Assembly: GCA_943787485.1 (NCBI GenBank) | Contig: CALSMP010000005.1 | Location: forward strand, 124,001-188,000 | Direction of reading: 5' to 3' | From: an uncultured Luminiphilus sp. | GTDB lineage: Bacteria > Pseudomonadota > Gammaproteobacteria > Pseudomonadales > Halieaceae | Length of the DNA stretch: 64,000 bases | Part shown: piece after piece, positions 35,839 through 47,800 of the stretch | Layout of the letters: each line of letters begins with the position of its first letter | How positions within the stretch are numbered: the first letter of the stretch is position 1 | The notes under the pieces: generated by a model | The model's database searches: none | The model's input: only the letters and a program-made list of their open reading frames with translations | Told to the model about the DNA's origin: nothing | Made by a program: the position numbers and the translations under genes

Positions 35839-35869
35839 GGGCAGCTCACAATCGAGTCACTGCAGCTGC

Positions 35870-36094
35870 TTATGACTTCGTGGGGTCATGGAATTCAACA
35901 TCGCCATCGCCCTTGGATCGGGTCTGGGTTTCACACACCTGAGGGTCGCCACCACATAACTCGCATTTTTGATCGATACCGAGTTTGCCAACGCCGCCAC
36001 AGGAACCGCTGATGGGGGCCCTCCCCGCCATGACACCCACGGACATTGCGGCCACAATCGTCATAAAGACGAGCAAACTAACGACAAATATCAC
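35870..36094 (-). CDS. nqrM: (Na+)-NQR maturation protein NqrM
   Basis: A 74-residue protein with one N-terminal membrane helix (FVVSLLVFMTIVAAMSVGVMAG) and the four-cysteine signature GSCGGVGKLG, CELCGGDPQVCE (formerly DUF539). NqrM delivers iron to the NqrD/NqrE centre and is needed to assemble Na+-NQR. It starts with GTG after a strong GAGGAG six bases upstream. Its place after apbE completes a full nqr operon. Confidence 0.95.
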   Translation of the reverse strand: MIFVVSLLVFMTIVAAMSVGVMAGRAPISGSCGGVGKLGIDQKCELCGGDPQVCETQTRSKGDGDVEFHDPTKS

Positions 36095-36121
36095 AAGCGA
36101 CTCCTCGTGGCACTAAGGGAC

Positions 36122-37171
36122 TCACGCACCCGAGGGCACGTATCGGTTAAACGCTGCGCTCCAGCTAGGCGTAAGCGTATCACCGGTGCGTCTAATCACA
36201 TAAATTGGCAGGTCCCGGGCCTCGGCGAGGGCCATGGCTGACTCATAGCCCATAACCGCCAGGGCCGTCGCCCAGGCATCGGCGATCCCTGTCGACGGGT
36301 GGATCACCGTTACCGACACCAGATCATGACGAATGGGATAACCCGTGCGCGGATCAATAAGATGCGAGTAGCGCACCCCCTCAATCTCAAAATAATTTCG
36401 GTAATCCCCCGAGGTGGCAATGCCGGAATTCGACAGGCTGATGGCCTTTGCCACACCGGATCGCGCCAACTCCGGACGCTCAATAGCGACCCGCCACTGA
36501 TCACCCCGCGGGCTCAGGCCTCTTGCTTGCATTTCCCCGCCAACTTCTAGCAAAAAATTGCCGATACCGAGCTCATCAAGCACATCGGCTGCCAGATCGA
36601 CGGCATAGCCTTTAGCGATAGACGAAAGCTCAATTTCTACACCCATCGCGCGCTTGCCGAGCATACGGTTCGCAGAATCCCAGACGATCATGGGCCAACC
36701 CGAAATTGCTCTTGCCGCCTCAACCGCCTCCGGCGCTGGGTAGGCTGTCGGGCCCTTGGGACCAAAGCCCCACACATCAAGAAGCGGGCCTATCGTCACA
36801 TCGTAAGCACCGTCACTTAACGCGGAAATTCGGCGAGCCTCGCCGATGACATAGGCAAAATCCCAGCCCATTTGAATCGCCTCTCCAGGAGGCATCGCAT
36901 TAAATCGACTCAACGACGTATCCGGCGCGTAGGTATTCATGCTGACATCGACCACGGCAAAGGCTTCAAGCACCGCCGCTTCAACCTCCGATGACTTGAG
37001 CGGCTGCGCCTCCGGCAGATAAATCAATGACCATCCCGTGCCAAATATCGATCCCTCGAGCCGAACTGACTCAGACTGGCTGTCACAGCCTGTCAGGGCC
37101 AAAAGCAAAACGACCAGCACAATGGCTGGTCGTGATCGGTGCCCAAACGGTGTTTTAGCCCCCGAAATCAT
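36122..37171 (-). CDS. apbE: FAD:protein FMN transferase ApbE (lipoprotein)
   Basis: A 349-residue lipoprotein with an N-terminal signal ending in the lipobox LTGC. The ApbE domain has [41 protein letters not shown] and [12 protein letters not shown], with metal and FAD residues. It attaches FMN to threonines in NqrB and NqrC. The start at 37171 is chosen because it gives a normal signal peptide; it overlaps nqrF by 17 bases. A methionine 12 codons upstream is less likely. Confidence 0.94.
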   Translation of the reverse strand: MISGAKTPFGHRSRPAIVLVVLLLALTGCDSQSESVRLEGSIFGTGWSLIYLPEAQPLKSSEVEAAVLEAFAVVDVSMNTYAPDTSLSRFNAMPPGEAIQMGWDFAYVIGEARRISALSDGAYDVTIGPLLDVWGFGPKGPTAYPAPEAVEAARAISGWPMIVWDSANRMLGKRAMGVEIELSSIAKGYAVDLAADVLDELGIGNFLLEVGGEMQARGLSPRGDQWRVAIERPELARSGVAKAISLSNSGIATSGDYRNYFEIEGVRYSHLIDPRTGYPIRHDLVSVTVIHPSTGIADAWATALAVMGYESAMALAEARDLPIYVIRRTGDTLTPSWSAAFNRYVPSGA

Positions 37172-38378
37172 CGAGCAGAATGTTCTCTCGTTCGACACCG
37201 AGATCAAGCAACATCTTGATCACTGCCGCATTCATCATGGGAGGACCACACATGTAGTACTCGCAATCCTCCGGTGCAGGGTGATCTTTGAGGTATTGCT
37301 CGTACAACACGTTATGGATAAATCCGGTCAACCCGTCCCAATTGTCCTCAGGCTGCGGGTCTGAGAGCGCCACGTGCCAAGAGAAGTTATCGTTTTCGGC
37401 GTCTAGACCGTCATAGTCTTCAACGTAAAACATCTCGCGCAGGGATCGAGCGCCATACCAAAAGGTGATCTTTCGCTCGGAGTTTAGGCGCTTGAGCTGG
37501 TCAAACAAGTGCGACCGCATGGGCGCCATGCCGGCACCGCCACCAATGAATACCATTTCTGCTTCCGTTTCCTTGGCAAAGAACTCGCCAAAGGGCCCAT
37601 ATACGGTAACTTTGTCTCCTGGCTTAAGCCCAAATACCCAGCTGGACATGATGCCGGGCGGGATTCCCTCGCTTCCGGGCGGGGGGGTGGCGATTCGGAT
37701 GTTGAATTTGACGACGCCCTTCTCTTCGGGATAGTTGGCCATCGAATAAGCGCGGATAGTGGTTTCTGGACATCCCGAGGACAAGTTGAAAAAGCCGAAG
37801 CGCTCCCAGTCCCCGCGATATTCCTCGCCTATATCAAAGTCACCAAATTTCACTTGGTGAGGTGGACACTCCAGCTGCACGTACCCGCCTGCCCTGAAAT
37901 CAACACTTTCGCCTTCGGGTAAGCGAAGAACGAGTTCCTTAATGAAGGTCGCGACATTATCGTTCGACTCCACGGTACATTCCCACTGCTTAACGCCAAA
38001 CACCTCTTCCGGAATCTGGATCTTCATGTCTTGCTTTACAGGGGTCTGGCAAGAAAGACGCCATCCCTGATTAGCTTCACGACGGGTGAAGTGGGACTCT
38101 TCGGTGGGAAGCATAGCGCCACCCCCGTCGGCGACCACACATTTACACTGTGCGCAGGTACCACCGCCGCCACAGGCACTGGCCAAAAACAAATTAGCAT
38201 CCGCCAGAGTCTGCAGTAACTTGCCACCGGCGGGTACCTCTATGGTCCTCTCGCCATTGATTTCAATCGCGATGTTGCCGCTACTCACGAGACGCGTTCG
38301 CGCAAAGAGAATCACCATCACCAAAGCGACCACGATCGCTGTGAACATGCCGACGCCATATATGATTGTCATATCCAT
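37155..38378 (-). CDS. nqrF: Na+-NQR subunit F (NADH dehydrogenase, FAD and 2Fe-2S)
   Basis: A 407-residue subunit with a membrane anchor ([16 protein letters not shown]), a plant-type ferredoxin domain ([12 protein letters not shown] and a later Cys), an FAD domain ([11 protein letters not shown]) and an NADH domain ([25 protein letters not shown]). It takes hydride from NADH and feeds electrons to the membrane subunits. 32 bases follow nqrE. Confidence 0.97.
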   Translation of the reverse strand: MDMTIIYGVGMFTAIVVALVMVILFARTRLVSSGNIAIEINGERTIEVPAGGKLLQTLADANLFLASACGGGGTCAQCKCVVADGGGAMLPTEESHFTRREANQGWRLSCQTPVKQDMKIQIPEEVFGVKQWECTVESNDNVATFIKELVLRLPEGESVDFRAGGYVQLECPPHQVKFGDFDIGEEYRGDWERFGFFNLSSGCPETTIRAYSMANYPEEKGVVKFNIRIATPPPGSEGIPPGIMSSWVFGLKPGDKVTVYGPFGEFFAKETEAEMVFIGGGAGMAPMRSHLFDQLKRLNSERKITFWYGARSLREMFYVEDYDGLDAENDNFSWHVALSDPQPEDNWDGLTGFIHNVLYEQYLKDHPAPEDCEYYMCGPPMMNAAVIKMLLDLGVERENILLDDFGG

Positions 38379-38410
38379 ATAACTCAGAATCCCCGGTTCG
38401 TTCTGCTCTC

Positions 38411-39019
38411 TCAGATATCAATGCCGCCAAACGACATAAAGCCCAGCGACATCAGACCTACAGTGATAAAGGTTATGCCCAAGCCCTGCAACCCATCCGG
38501 CACATCGCTGTACTTTAGCTTCTCACGAATGCCTGCCAGCGCCACAATAGCCAAGGCCCAGCCGATGCCTGCGCCCGCACCAAACACCACGCTTTCGGCA
38601 AAGTTATAGCTGCGCTCGACCATAAACAAGGAGGCGCCGAGGATGGCACAGTTCACCGTGATCAACGGCAGAAATACACCCAACGCCGCGTACAGGGCCG
38701 GCACATATTTATCGAGGAACATTTCCAGTATCTGTACCAGCGCTGCAATCACGCCGATATAGCTGAGAAGCCCCAAAAAGCTCAGATCCACATCGGGGAG
38801 TCCGGCCCAAGTCAGGGCGCCGTCCGAGAGCAAATACTGATAAATCAAATTGTTGACCGGCACCGTGATAGTGAGGACCACCACCACGGCTATACCCAAT
38901 CCGATGGCCGCCTGGATTTTTTTGGATACCGCCAAAAAAGTGCACATCCCTAGAAAGAACGACAGCGCCATGTTTTCGATGAAGATCGAACGAACGAACA
39001 AGCCCAGATAGTGTTCCAT
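38411..39019 (-). CDS. nqrE: Na+-NQR subunit E
   Basis: A 202-residue, six-helix membrane subunit. The half-helix cysteines GMCTFLAVS and [12 protein letters not shown] contribute, with NqrD, to the intramembrane iron centre. Its ATG overlaps the nqrD stop by one base (TAATG). Confidence 0.97.
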   Translation of the reverse strand: MEHYLGLFVRSIFIENMALSFFLGMCTFLAVSKKIQAAIGLGIAVVVVLTITVPVNNLIYQYLLSDGALTWAGLPDVDLSFLGLLSYIGVIAALVQILEMFLDKYVPALYAALGVFLPLITVNCAILGASLFMVERSYNFAESVVFGAGAGIGWALAIVALAGIREKLKYSDVPDGLQGLGITFITVGLMSLGFMSFGGIDI

Positions 39020-39678
39020 TACGCGCTTTCCTCCACCGCTGTATGCTGGGAAATCCTGAATTCAGGCTGTTCCACCTGATCCTTCTGCCAGCTTCGAATC
39101 GCCCAAATCAACAAGCCAATCAAGAAAAAGGCACTGGGCGGAAGCAGCAGCAGGCCGTTTGGCATGTACCAACCACCCTCTGTGACCAACGGCAACACCT
39201 CAACCCCGAACAACTTTCCCGACCCAAAGAGCTCGCGAATGAAAGCGATCACCATGAGTACAAAGGAATAGCCCAGACCATTGCCCAACCCGTCGAGGAA
39301 GCTAGGCACTGGGGGATTCTTCATGGCGTACGCCTCTGCTCGCCCCATAACAATACAGTTCGTAATGATCAAACCAACAAACACCGACAGCTGTTTGGAA
39401 ATCTCGTAAGCGACTGCCTTCAGGATTTGATCTACCACGATGACCAGAGAAGCAATAATGGTCATCTGCACAATGATGCGGATACTCGACGGGATGTAGT
39501 TGCGAATGGTCGAGATAAAAAAGCTCGAAAAGGCAGTGACAAGTGTTAAGGCAATCGCCATCACCAGACTGACCTGCATCGAGGAAGTTACCGCCAATGC
39601 GGAACATATGCCCAGAATCTGGAGTGCAATCGGGTTATCGCGAAAGACCGGTTTGAATAAGGTTTCACGGATGTCCAT
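39019..39678 (-). CDS. nqrD: Na+-NQR subunit D
   Basis: A 219-residue membrane subunit, inverted-topology relative of NqrE. Cysteines in [11 protein letters not shown] and [11 protein letters not shown] form the other half of the iron site. It overlaps nqrC and nqrE by one base each, a typical TAATG chain. Confidence 0.97.
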   Translation of the reverse strand: MDIRETLFKPVFRDNPIALQILGICSALAVTSSMQVSLVMAIALTLVTAFSSFFISTIRNYIPSSIRIIVQMTIIASLVIVVDQILKAVAYEISKQLSVFVGLIITNCIVMGRAEAYAMKNPPVPSFLDGLGNGLGYSFVLMVIAFIRELFGSGKLFGVEVLPLVTEGGWYMPNGLLLLPPSAFFLIGLLIWAIRSWQKDQVEQPEFRISQHTAVEESA

Positions 39679-40454
39679 TAGGCATCACCTCCGCGCAAAT
39701 TAGTTAGGTAGGGCTGGAAGCCCTCTGCACCGAGCCAAAATTGGACCAGATTGGAAACGCCGCGACTTGTAAGCGTTGCGCCCGACAAGCCATCGACCTG
39801 CCAATTTGCCCCAGAAGATTGCGGATTAACTGCCCCTTTAGCGACGTTAATCGCTACCTGGCCATCCCGGTATGCCCGCTTGCCTTCCCACAGCGCCTTC
39901 CAACGGGGATTATCGACTTCACCGCCAAGGCCCGGCGTCTCGCCATGCTCATAAAAGCCCAGTCCGGCTATGGTGTTGGCATCCGATTCCAGCGCGACGA
40001 AGCCATACAAGGTAGACCAAAGACCATAACCGTGAATCGGCAGGATGACCTTATCTAGATCCCCTGCTTCATCGTTCACCAAATACACCAGCGCATGGTC
40101 CGACCGACGTAATATCTTGGCCACATCTTCCTCTGGGTCGAGGGCGCGAGAGCGGGCTGGATCCTTTGCCGCCGCGCGTGGGTCAAATCCGTTCGGATCG
40201 ACATCACCGACGTAGGTGCCAGACTCTATGTCCACAACCCGCGTTGTAACCCGCTCAAACTGCTCCTCGACGGTCAGTGCCGGATCATAGAGACCCGCCG
40301 CCATCAAAATATTGCGCTTAAGATCCCGGGTCTTATTTACGGCCTGTGCCGGCTTGAGCAGCACTGCCGCCGTCGACACCACCACAGAGCAAACAATGCA
40401 CAGCGCGAAGGCGACCGTCAGGACACGCGACAACCCCTCTTTATTACTGGACAC
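39678..40454 (-). CDS. nqrC: Na+-NQR subunit C (covalent FMN)
   Basis: A 258-residue subunit with one N-terminal helix and a periplasmic FMN domain. The FMN threonine lies in SGATLTSRG near the C-terminus. GTG at 40454 is taken as start: GAGGAGG stands 7 bases before it, and the residues before it in the longer frame lie inside nqrB. It overlaps nqrB by 11 bases. Confidence 0.95.
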   Translation of the reverse strand: MSSNKEGLSRVLTVAFALCIVCSVVVSTAAVLLKPAQAVNKTRDLKRNILMAAGLYDPALTVEEQFERVTTRVVDIESGTYVGDVDPNGFDPRAAAKDPARSRALDPEEDVAKILRRSDHALVYLVNDEAGDLDKVILPIHGYGLWSTLYGFVALESDANTIAGLGFYEHGETPGLGGEVDNPRWKALWEGKRAYRDGQVAINVAKGAVNPQSSGANWQVDGLSGATLTSRGVSNLVQFWLGAEGFQPYLTNLRGGDA

Positions 40455-41646
40455 GAGCAAGCCTCCTCTTAATATTCGCTTGCACCACAAAGTGGTCAAA
40501 CAACGGCGCGAACAGATTGGCAAAGAGAATGGCAAGCATCATGCCTTCGGGGAAAGCAGGATTGACCACGCGAATCAGCACACACATAACCCCAATCAGA
40601 ATTCCGTACGCCCAGCGACCGCCATTGGTCATGGCAGCCGATACCGGATCAGTGGCCATAAAGAAAGCACCAAAAGCAAAACTGCCCACGACCATGTGCC
40701 AGTACCACGGCATGGCAAAAGCGGGGTTGCTGTCCGAGCCAATCGTATTCAGTAACGTCGAGAACGCGATCATGCCCGCAAAACAGCCGGCAACAACACG
40801 CCAAGAGGCAATCCGGGTCAGTAGCAGAACAGCGCCACCCATCATCACCATAAGGGTTGAAGTCTCGCCAATTGATCCGGGGATTGAGCCTATAAACGCG
40901 TCCATCCACGTGAAGCTCTCCATAACACCCGTCATCCCGTCTTGCGCCACGATCCCCAGAGGTGTTGCGCCGCTGTAGCCATCCACCGCAGTCCAGACGG
41001 CGTCTCCGGATAACTGAGCCGGGTAGGCAAAATACAGAAACGCCCTGCCTGTTAATGCAGGGTTTAGGAAGTTTTTGCCGGTGCCGCCAAAGACTTCTTT
41101 GCCAATAACGACCCCAAAACTGATGCCAAGCGCCGCCTGCCACAGCGGCAAATCAGGAGGTAGCGTCAGCGCGAACAAAATCGACGTAACAAAGAAACCC
41201 TCGTTAACCTCGTGGCCACGTTTCATGGCAAACAGCACTTCCCAAAAACCACCCACCACAAAGGTCACTAAATAAAGCGGCAGAAAATGCAGTGCCCCGT
41301 ACAGAAAACAGCTCCACAGGCTGCCCGCATCATAACCTGCGAGCGCTGACATCACGCCACCGCGCCAACCCTCAATACCCGCTACGCCCAGCGTCTCCAT
41401 AGCGCCGTTGGCCTGAAATCCGAGGTTCCACATGCCATAAAACATCGCGGGGAAGGTCGCCAACCAAACCGTAATCATGATGCGCTTCAGGTCCACTCCG
41501 TCACGAACATGAGCTGACGAGCGCGTGACGTGACTCGGCGAATAAAAGATGGTATCGACCGCCTCATAGAGGGCATACCAGTTCTCGTAGCGTCCGCCAG
41601 GTTTGAACTGCGGCTCGAGTTTATCCAGTGTGCTACGCAAGCCCAT
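40444..41646 (-). CDS. nqrB: Na+-NQR subunit B (ubiquinone and FMN)
   Basis: A 400-residue, ten-helix subunit. Covalent FMN attaches to the threonine in GYSGATPLG (about residue 225); riboflavin and quinone sites are in the same subunit, which is believed to house the Na+ path. The N-terminus ([18 protein letters not shown]) matches the family. It begins 3 bases after the nqrA stop. Confidence 0.97.
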   Translation of the reverse strand: MGLRSTLDKLEPQFKPGGRYENWYALYEAVDTIFYSPSHVTRSSAHVRDGVDLKRIMITVWLATFPAMFYGMWNLGFQANGAMETLGVAGIEGWRGGVMSALAGYDAGSLWSCFLYGALHFLPLYLVTFVVGGFWEVLFAMKRGHEVNEGFFVTSILFALTLPPDLPLWQAALGISFGVVIGKEVFGGTGKNFLNPALTGRAFLYFAYPAQLSGDAVWTAVDGYSGATPLGIVAQDGMTGVMESFTWMDAFIGSIPGSIGETSTLMVMMGGAVLLLTRIASWRVVAGCFAGMIAFSTLLNTIGSDSNPAFAMPWYWHMVVGSFAFGAFFMATDPVSAAMTNGGRWAYGILIGVMCVLIRVVNPAFPEGMMLAILFANLFAPLFDHFVVQANIKRRLARVQ

Positions 41647-41649
41647 CGA

Positions 41650-42993
41650 TCAGCCCTCCTTCTCGATGCGTGTAAGGTTATCCCTGAGAATGGGTCCGTA
41701 CTCATATTTGCCTGGACAGACGTAGGTGCAGAGCGCCAAGTCTTCTTCGTCGAGTTCCAAACAGCCTAGTGCCTGAGCTGTTTCGGTATCTCCCACCAAC
41801 AAGGCTCTCAGCAGCTGCGTGGGGAGAACATCAAGAGGAACAACACGCTCGTAATTACCGACTGGCACCATCGCGCGTTCAGACCCGTTGGTAGTCGTTG
41901 TCATGGCCGTGGGCTTCATCCCAAACCAACTCGAAAGATAAATGCCCATGACTGAATGCTTTTCTTTTCCCGGAGAGAGCCATCCCATGAAGGCACGATC
42001 CCTACCCTCAGCAATTGCTGTTACCTGATTGTGATAACGACCCAAATAAGCAGTGTCGGACTGAACGCCTCGACCGCCCAAAACCGAGCCAGAAATCACG
42101 CGGGTCTCGCCATCTGCCAACTGACCTGCAGTGAGCTCTTGAAGGTCAGCACCGACTCTGGTTCTGACCGACCTCGGTGAGCTTACTTGTGGGCCAGCGA
42201 GAGAAATAATCCTGTCGGTGTACAGCTCGCCGTCCATGAACAGGCGGCCAATCGCTATGACGTCTTGGTAACCAACGTGCCACGCCAAAGTCGACAGCGA
42301 CGCCCCAAGCAAATAATGAATATGGGTTCCCACCAATCCCGCAGGATGTGGACCAGAGAAATCGGCCCGCTCGATTCGCGAATGCTCTCCGCGAGGGATT
42401 TCTGTGCCTGCTTCGCAGCAGAGGTAGACAGGGCAATCAACGAGCTGCGCGAGAATGTCTTGCCCCAGCATGAAGGCCTCTGGGTTTTCTGCGATCACCG
42501 CTGCAGGATCGAGGGCAAGAGGCTGAGTGTCGATCGCGGTGATAAACAAGCCCGCTGGGGTTGTCGCTGGATCCGCGACCTTGCTGTAGGGTCGGACTCG
42601 AATTGCGGTCCACTGCCCGCTGTCTGTGAGAACCGACTTAACCGTGTCCGCGCTAAGCTGCCTAGCTTCCTCGGGGGTGTAACGTTGAAAGTGCTTGGGC
42701 TCAGCTGCGTCATCGACTTCAATCACCAAGGATTGGAAAACGCGACGGGCACCTCGGTTGATCGCCGCGACACGACCGGATGCGGGCGCGGTATAGATGA
42801 CCCCCGCTATCTTTTTGTCCGCGAAGATTTCCTGCCCCTTCTGCACCGAATCACCCACCGCCACTGTCATGGTGGGTTTCATACCGACATAGTCTGGCCC
42901 GACAAGTGCCACGTGCCGGCATCCGGCTGCTACCACTTCACCGGTGGGCTGTCCCGAAAGCGGGATATTCATGCCTCGACGAATTTTAATCAT
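41650..42993 (-). CDS. nqrA: Na+-NQR subunit A
   Basis: A 447-residue peripheral subunit beginning [16 protein letters not shown], aligning with family N-termini; an ATG seven codons earlier is possible. It has the barrel-sandwich and RnfC-like regions ([43 protein letters not shown]-like end). It lies on the cytoplasmic side near NqrB. First gene of the nqr operon. The 247 bases between it and gap must contain the operon promoter, but I cannot place it. Confidence 0.96.
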   Translation of the reverse strand: MIKIRRGMNIPLSGQPTGEVVAAGCRHVALVGPDYVGMKPTMTVAVGDSVQKGQEIFADKKIAGVIYTAPASGRVAAINRGARRVFQSLVIEVDDAAEPKHFQRYTPEEARQLSADTVKSVLTDSGQWTAIRVRPYSKVADPATTPAGLFITAIDTQPLALDPAAVIAENPEAFMLGQDILAQLVDCPVYLCCEAGTEIPRGEHSRIERADFSGPHPAGLVGTHIHYLLGASLSTLAWHVGYQDVIAIGRLFMDGELYTDRIISLAGPQVSSPRSVRTRVGADLQELTAGQLADGETRVISGSVLGGRGVQSDTAYLGRYHNQVTAIAEGRDRAFMGWLSPGKEKHSVMGIYLSSWFGMKPTAMTTTTNGSERAMVPVGNYERVVPLDVLPTQLLRALLVGDTETAQALGCLELDEEDLALCTYVCPGKYEYGPILRDNLTRIEKEG

Positions 42994-43240
42994 ATTGTTG
43001 TCCGCAATAACCATTTAAGCGTGGAGTTGCATCCAACGCCGCTCTGGGGAGTGCTTGAAAATGACCACCTTGCCGCTACCGCCTGTCGTCCCCCGACACC
43101 CCGGGCGGTGCGTCTGCTTTGCGCATCTAACCTTGCCTTTCTGGCTTGTAACCGCTGGCCATCAGCGGGAACCCTGCCCCGTTTCACGGTCGCCAGCATT
43201 TTAGCCAAGGCGGCAGACAAACACCACCTCGACATACCGC

Positions 43241-44743
43241 TTAAAGCGGCGCCGTTAACTCCTGCGGGTAAGTTAGATAGCGAATACCCGCCATTTTTTC
43301 CAATATCCGATAGACCTGGCAGCTGTAACCAAACTCATTGTCATACCAAAGATAGCAAACCGCCTGGGTGCCGTTCACGATGGTCGCCTGAGCGTCAAAA
43401 ATACAGGCTGCTCTGGACCCCACAAAATCCGAAGAAACGACCTCGGGTGATGCCGAAAAATCAATTTGCTTGCGCATCGCTGAGTGCAGGGCGGTGTTAC
43501 GCATAAACTCGTTGAGTGCCTCGACCGTGGTCGCTTTTGCCAGGGTTAAATTCAAAATAGCCATCGAAACATTGGGCGTGGGGACCCGAATGGCATTACC
43601 GGTCAATTTGCCCTCCATCGCGGGCAGGACTTTCGCGACCGCTTTGGCGGCGCCAGTCTCGGTAAGCACCATATTGAGGGGGGCGGAACGACCGCGTCGA
43701 TCGGCCTTATGATAATTATCGATCAGATTCTGATCGTTGGTATAGGCGTGAACCGTCTCAACATGACCCGAGACAATACCGTACTCGTCATCTAACGCCT
43801 TCAGCGGGGGGACAATGGCATTTGTGGTACACGAAGCCGCAGAAATCAGCGCGTCAGATTCCTCTATTTCATGGTGATTAATGCCCGCCACAATATTTTT
43901 TACATCGCCCTTACCCGGCGCTGTAAGAATCACCTTGCTGACGCCCTTGCTACTCAAGTGCTTTGACAAACCCTCACGATCTCGCCAAATCCCGGTGTTA
44001 TCCACAACAATGCAGTTATTGATGCCATAGGCTGTGTAGTCGACCTCTTCGGGACTGCTGGCGTAGATCATGCGGACCTCATTGCCGTTCGCCACAAAAC
44101 TTTGACGCTCTTCATCGACTCGGATCGTGCCCTTGAAAGCACCGTGAACCGAATCACGACGCAACAAACTTGCCCGCTTGACCAGATCGTTTTCGGCTCC
44201 GCCTTTGCGGACCACCACGGCGCGAAGCCTCAGACTGTCGCCACCATCGGTCTTGGCGATCAAAATACGAGCCATCAATCGACCAATGCGACCAAAGCCG
44301 TAGAGCACGACATCTACGGGTTGATCAACGGGCCTATGAGCCGAATCAATGAGGTAGTCCAGCTCTTGGGTGACATATTCTTCAAGAGACAGTCCCTCGC
44401 CCTGCGCCTTGTCAAAGTACTGAACCGCCATACGCCCGACATCAATATGACTGGGGCCCAGAGGCAGATCCTTCATAATCTCAAGAACGGGGGCGGTCTC
44501 AAATTCCGACAGTTCGTTATGTTCCATTTGCCGGACATAACGGTGGGATTTCATGATGTCGAGGACCGACTGATTCACCAATGAATGGCCATAAATGTAG
44601 CACTTGACGTTGCGGGCCCGGGCCATCGCGCCCACCTGCGGAATCATCGCCTCCGCCAGCGCCTCTCGCTCCTTCCAATCGGCAAAATAGTCTGCTGGCC
44701 GTTCCCGCTTGCGCTGCTGTGACACCCCTGGCTCCTTGGTCAT
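43241..44743 (-). CDS. gap: glyceraldehyde-3-phosphate dehydrogenase, long N-terminal form
   Basis: A 500-residue enzyme, about 150 residues longer at the N-terminus than usual GAPDH. The Rossmann start is VVLYGFGRIGRLMAR (about 164-178), the catalytic Cys lies in SAASCTTNAIVPP, and VWYDNEFGYS-like sequence (CYLWYDNEFGYS) closes the domain. The N-terminal extension (DWKEREALAEAMIPQVG) is typical of the long GapB-like group beside nqr and mfd in Pseudomonas. The missing arginine in the NAD selector loop cannot be judged, so glycolytic versus gluconeogenic use is open. Divergent from mfd. Confidence 0.94.
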   Translation of the reverse strand: MTKEPGVSQQRKRERPADYFADWKEREALAEAMIPQVGAMARARNVKCYIYGHSLVNQSVLDIMKSHRYVRQMEHNELSEFETAPVLEIMKDLPLGPSHIDVGRMAVQYFDKAQGEGLSLEEYVTQELDYLIDSAHRPVDQPVDVVLYGFGRIGRLMARILIAKTDGGDSLRLRAVVVRKGGAENDLVKRASLLRRDSVHGAFKGTIRVDEERQSFVANGNEVRMIYASSPEEVDYTAYGINNCIVVDNTGIWRDREGLSKHLSSKGVSKVILTAPGKGDVKNIVAGINHHEIEESDALISAASCTTNAIVPPLKALDDEYGIVSGHVETVHAYTNDQNLIDNYHKADRRGRSAPLNMVLTETGAAKAVAKVLPAMEGKLTGNAIRVPTPNVSMAILNLTLAKATTVEALNEFMRNTALHSAMRKQIDFSASPEVVSSDFVGSRAACIFDAQATIVNGTQAVCYLWYDNEFGYSCQVYRILEKMAGIRYLTYPQELTAPL

Positions 44744-44886
44744 TCTCTAGACGGGCGGCATTATCCTAGTTACGTCGGTAGGAGGGCAAGTAATTCGGTA
44801 ATGCTGGTGGTTTTCAGGGCTTTGACTGGTGGCACCGGTCCGACACCCCTACACTAGAGGCCTCTTTTCGGTGCTCTTCCCCGCCC

Positions 44887-47800
44887 ATGATCGTCGATCT
44901 TCTTCAATCAACACCGTGGCCTGACAAGCCAGGTAGCCGGACGGCTGTCGGCCCCTGTCCGGATGCGAGCGCCGCCATGATCGTCGCAAACATGGCGTCA
45001 CCTGAGCGCTTGATCGTCGTGATCACCCCCAGCACCGGTGCCGCGGCCGAATTTGAGCGTGAGCTTGCTTTTTTTCTCGAAGATTCGACACCGATATTGA
45101 CTCTCCCTGACTGGGAGACACTGCCCTACGATAATTTTTCACCCCACCAAGATATCGTCTCGGAACGCCTAGCGACATTCCATCAACTGCCAAAAACAGC
45201 GTCGGGGGTGTTAATCGCACCAATTTCCACCCTTATGCAGCGCACCCCACCTACCTACTACATCGAGGGCAGCAGCTTCGATCTCACCCTGGGCCAGTCT
45301 CTAGTCGTCGATACCTTTGTGAAAAACCTAACGCTTAATGGCTATCGCGCGGTCGAGACGGTTTATGAGCATGGTGAGTATGCGGTTCGAGGCGCTTTGC
45401 TTGACGTATTTCCCATGGGCAGCTCACTGCCCTATAGGATCGACCTCTTTGACAACGACATCGAGACGCTTCGCACCTTTGACCCCGAGACGCAGCGAAC
45501 CATAGCCAAAGTGGATCGTATTCGTTTGCTGCCTGCCCGCGAATTCCCGATGGATTCAGCGGCTATCGAGCGCTTTAAGCTGAATTGGTACCGCCGTTTT
45601 GACGGCGATCCCGATAACTGCCCGGCTTTCGCCGAAATCAGCGCCGGAAGAGTATCTCCCGGCGCCGAAACCTACTTACCGCTGTTTTTTGACGCCTGCG
45701 GCACTCTGTTTGACTATCTTCCGGCCAAGACAGCAATTGCGATGGTTGGCGATCATTACCCTGCGGCCCAGCGATTCTGGCAAGAAATTAACAATCGCTA
45801 TGAGGAGTATGGGATTGACCCGAGACGGCCACTCCCCACCCCCCAGACCGGATATCTACCGGTAGAGGAACTCTATGAGCTGTTTGGGCGGTATTCCGTC
45901 CTCGAACTTAAAATCCAAAGCGATGCGCCTGCGCACGTGGCCACCGGGTGGCAACCCGCGCCGCACCTCGATCAATTCGCGCCCGACGGCACGGCCATCG
46001 ACCGCCTATCGCGGTTCCTAGACGCCCATGCAGGTCCGGTGCTGTTACTCGCAGAATCGACGGGTCGCCGGGAAATCCTGCTAGAAAGTTTGCAAGAGCA
46101 CGCGCTCAGTCCTGAACCCGTGGCTGACTGGCAGGAATTTGCTAGTCGCATGCCGGCCTTTGCTATCTCGATAGCCCCAGTTGACCGACCCCTTTACCTC
46201 GGGCAAGACCAGCCCGCCGTCGTGACTGAAAATCAGCTCTTCGGGCAGCGCGTCGCGCAGCGGCGCCGACGCAAGACAACCGAAGAAACACATGCCGACG
46301 CGATTGTTAAGGACCTGACGGAACTGCGGCCCGGGGTGCCGGTGGTTCACCTGCAGCACGGCGTGGGCCGCTATCTCGGCTTGCAATCTTTGACCATTGA
46401 CGGCGATGCGGCAGAGTTTCTGGTGCTCGAGTACGCCGGTGACGACAAACTCTATGTGCCGGTGAGCTCACTGCATTTAATCGCCCGTTACACCGGTGCC
46501 GATCAAGACACGGCGCCGCTTCATCGTCTGGGAAGCGAGCAATGGTCCAAAGCCCGAAGAAAAGCACGTGAGAAAGCCCATGATGTCGCCGCACAGCTAC
46601 TGGATGTCTATGCGCGCCGAGAGGCCCGGGCAGGCTTTTCGTGCTCCCTCGACAGCGCGCTTTGGGAGACCTTCTCGGAGGAATTCCCCTTTGAGGAAAC
46701 CCCTGATCAAGCGGCGGCTATCCAAGCGGTGAAAAGCGATATGTGTGCGGATCAGGTGATGGATCGGCTCATTTGTGGTGACGTGGGCTTTGGCAAAACC
46801 GAAGTCGCCATGCGCGCCGCGTTCATCGCCGTCCAAAACAAAAAGCAGGTGGCCCTATTGGTGCCGACGACATTGCTGGCGCAACAGCATTTCAGCTCTT
46901 TTCGGGATCGATTTGCTGAGTGGCCCGTGAGGATCGAAGTGGTTTCCCGCTTCAAAAGCGCCAAAGATATCAGCGACGTTCAGGCGCGTGTGGCATCTGG
47001 AAAGGTAGACATCCTCGTGGGCACACACAAATTACTCCAAAGTGACTTTCGCTTCGAAGATCTAGGCCTACTGATTATCGATGAAGAGCATCGATTTGGC
47101 GTAAAACAAAAAGACGCTATCAAAGCGCTGAGGGCGGAAGTTGACATCCTCGCAATGACAGCGACCCCTATACCGCGGACCCTCAACATGGCCCTGGGAG
47201 GACTCCGAGATCTGTCGATTATCGCCACCCCCCCGGCGAGGCGTCTGTCAATAAAAACCTTTATTCGCGAGCATTCGATCGCGCTCGTAAAAGAGGCGGT
47301 ACTTCGGGAAACTCTCCGCGGCGGCCAGGTTTACTACCTGCATAACGAGGTTAAATCAATCGAGGAGACCGCTCGCAAGTTGAGAGAATTATTGCCCGAT
47401 CTTTCGATCGGCGTAGCCCATGGTCAACTGCGAGAGACAGAACTTGAACGGGTGATGTCTGATTTCTACCACCAGCGACACCACATTCTGGTCTGCAGCA
47501 CCATCATTGAAACCGGCATCGACGTTCCCAACGCGAACACCATCTTGATTGAACGTGCTGATAAATTCGGACTGGCGCAACTCCATCAGCTGCGAGGGCG
47601 GGTCGGGCGATCTCACCACCAAGCTTACGCCTACCTATTGAGCCCGCCCCAAACAGCATTAACATCAGACGCTCAAAAACGACTGGAGGCGATTGAGGCG
47701 GCGGGAGAACTGGGCGCGGGCTATCAGTTAGCGACTCACGACCTGGAGATACGTGGCGCGGGTGAATTGCTGGGGGACGAACAGTCAGGTCAAATCCACA

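Noticed and set aside
42990-43235. An 81-codon frame between gap and nqrA whose stop overlaps the nqrA start
   Set aside because: The overlap looks like coupling, but the product is Arg/Ser-rich without any pattern, and this interval must hold the nqr promoter.
42187-43506. A 439-codon plus-strand frame opposite nqrA
   Set aside because: It is antisense to the conserved nqrA, has no recognisable domain and uses Arg/Cys/His-rich sequence typical of a shadow frame.
44822-44855. TTGACT and TACACT before mfd as a sigma-70 promoter
   Set aside because: The spacer is 22 bases, too long for a normal promoter.
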